Shown here: piece by piece, positions 63,843-64,000 of the stretch
Layout of the letters: the number at the start of each line of letters is the position of its first letter
Numbering within the stretch: the stretch's first letter is position 1
Source: Telmatactis stephensoni
Lineage: Eukaryota; Cnidaria; Anthozoa; Actiniaria; Isophelliidae
DNA: 64,000 bases
Reading direction: 5' to 3'
Assembly: GCA_029948255.1 (NCBI GenBank)
Contig: JALIZF010001863.1
Coordinates: 434,001 to 498,000 of the forward strand
Notes under the pieces: model-generated
What the model was told of the DNA's origin: nothing
Databases searched by the model: none
The model's input: the letters and a program-made list of their open reading frames with translations, nothing else
Position numbers and translations under genes: made by a program

Positions 63843-64000
63843 GTTGCCATATAGAGTGTGAAGATCAAGACGGGAGAAATACTTCAAAAGCACGTGCGAA
63901 ACGTGCGAAACGTAGTCTCCACCCGCTAGAAACAATCGAAACTTACCCTGACAACGTAGAGTTCAAACGCGAAAAACAAACGCTGAAACAGTTTGCATTA
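63843..64000 (+). pseudogene. Inverted second copy of the orphan-protein N-terminal part (cut by window end)
   Basis: Plus strand; nearly identical to the minus-strand sequence at 62870-62715. Reads 'RSLHPLETIETYPDNVEFKR' and 'KQTLKQFAL' to the last base. Differences include Arg to His in 'RSL(R/H)PLE' and Glu to Gly in 'DQD(E/G)RN'. Similarity begins around 'ctcagccgatgattgagttgcc'. It is open to the window edge and may be the start of an intact copy. Confidence 0.6.

Overview
This is animal (metazoan) nuclear DNA, most likely from an invertebrate such as a coral or sea anemone. It is AT-rich and has split genes with GT-AG introns, very many inverted-repeat transposons, and LINE, Ty3/gypsy, BEL/Pao, Helitron, Harbinger and Polinton-like relics. 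The phylum is an inference from the mix of families; no marker gene fixes it. There are no rRNA genes, no operons and no CRISPR array.

Layout. 0.3-3 kb: a decayed LINE (minus strand) whose 3' tail appears to be a 5-bp microsatellite. 3.2-4.3 kb: two adjacent MITEs, the first holding a tRNA-like relic. 4.4-7.9 kb: a small membrane-protein ORF and promoter-like DNA. 8-9.06 kb: two compact ORFs resembling Polinton/adintovirus-type genes. 9.09-17.95 kb: a young GMR1-like Ty3/gypsy retrotransposon with identical-length LTRs, a 5-bp target duplication, a SCAN-like gag region and integrase ahead of reverse transcriptase. Its RNase H is split by a 3.4-kb non-coding element, and a second copy of that element lies only 112 bp beyond the 3' LTR. 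21.5-27.2 kb: foldback, hAT-like and other MITEs. 27.4-29.3 kb: a TRAF-like gene (TRAF zinc fingers plus MATH-like exon) with splice phases that agree, abutting a 70-bp minisatellite. 29.9-31.8 kb: a BEL/Pao relic. 33-34.5 kb: the last exons of a Lys/Glu/Arg-rich protein. 37.8-40.8 kb: a CGG-rich element end, a CCGAG-type minisatellite, and a packaging-ATPase relic split by a MULE-like element with a 9-bp target duplication.

43.5-46.4 kb: four exons of an SLC16 (monocarboxylate transporter) family gene on the minus strand, the best-supported host gene. 47.0-50.5 kb: a 3.46-kb near-perfect palindrome flanked by TTAA. 50.8-55.1 kb: an older, degenerate inverted repeat bracketed by two copies of one MITE, with a promoter-like short ORF in its middle. 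55.4-56.4 kb: a Helitron relic. 57.1-58.2 kb: a 91-bp satellite whose units can each fold into two small hairpins. 58.7-64 kb: fragments of a large multi-copy protein family of unknown function, interrupted by a MITE and a Harbinger transposon, with an inverted copy of its N-terminal part running off the window end.

In sum, two or three ordinary host genes (SLC16, TRAF-like, charged coil protein) are embedded in a dense, repeatedly nested transposon landscape. Order of insertion can be read in several places: Polinton-like fragment, then gypsy element, then 3.4-kb element; ATPase, then MULE-like element; orphan gene, then Harbinger/MITE.
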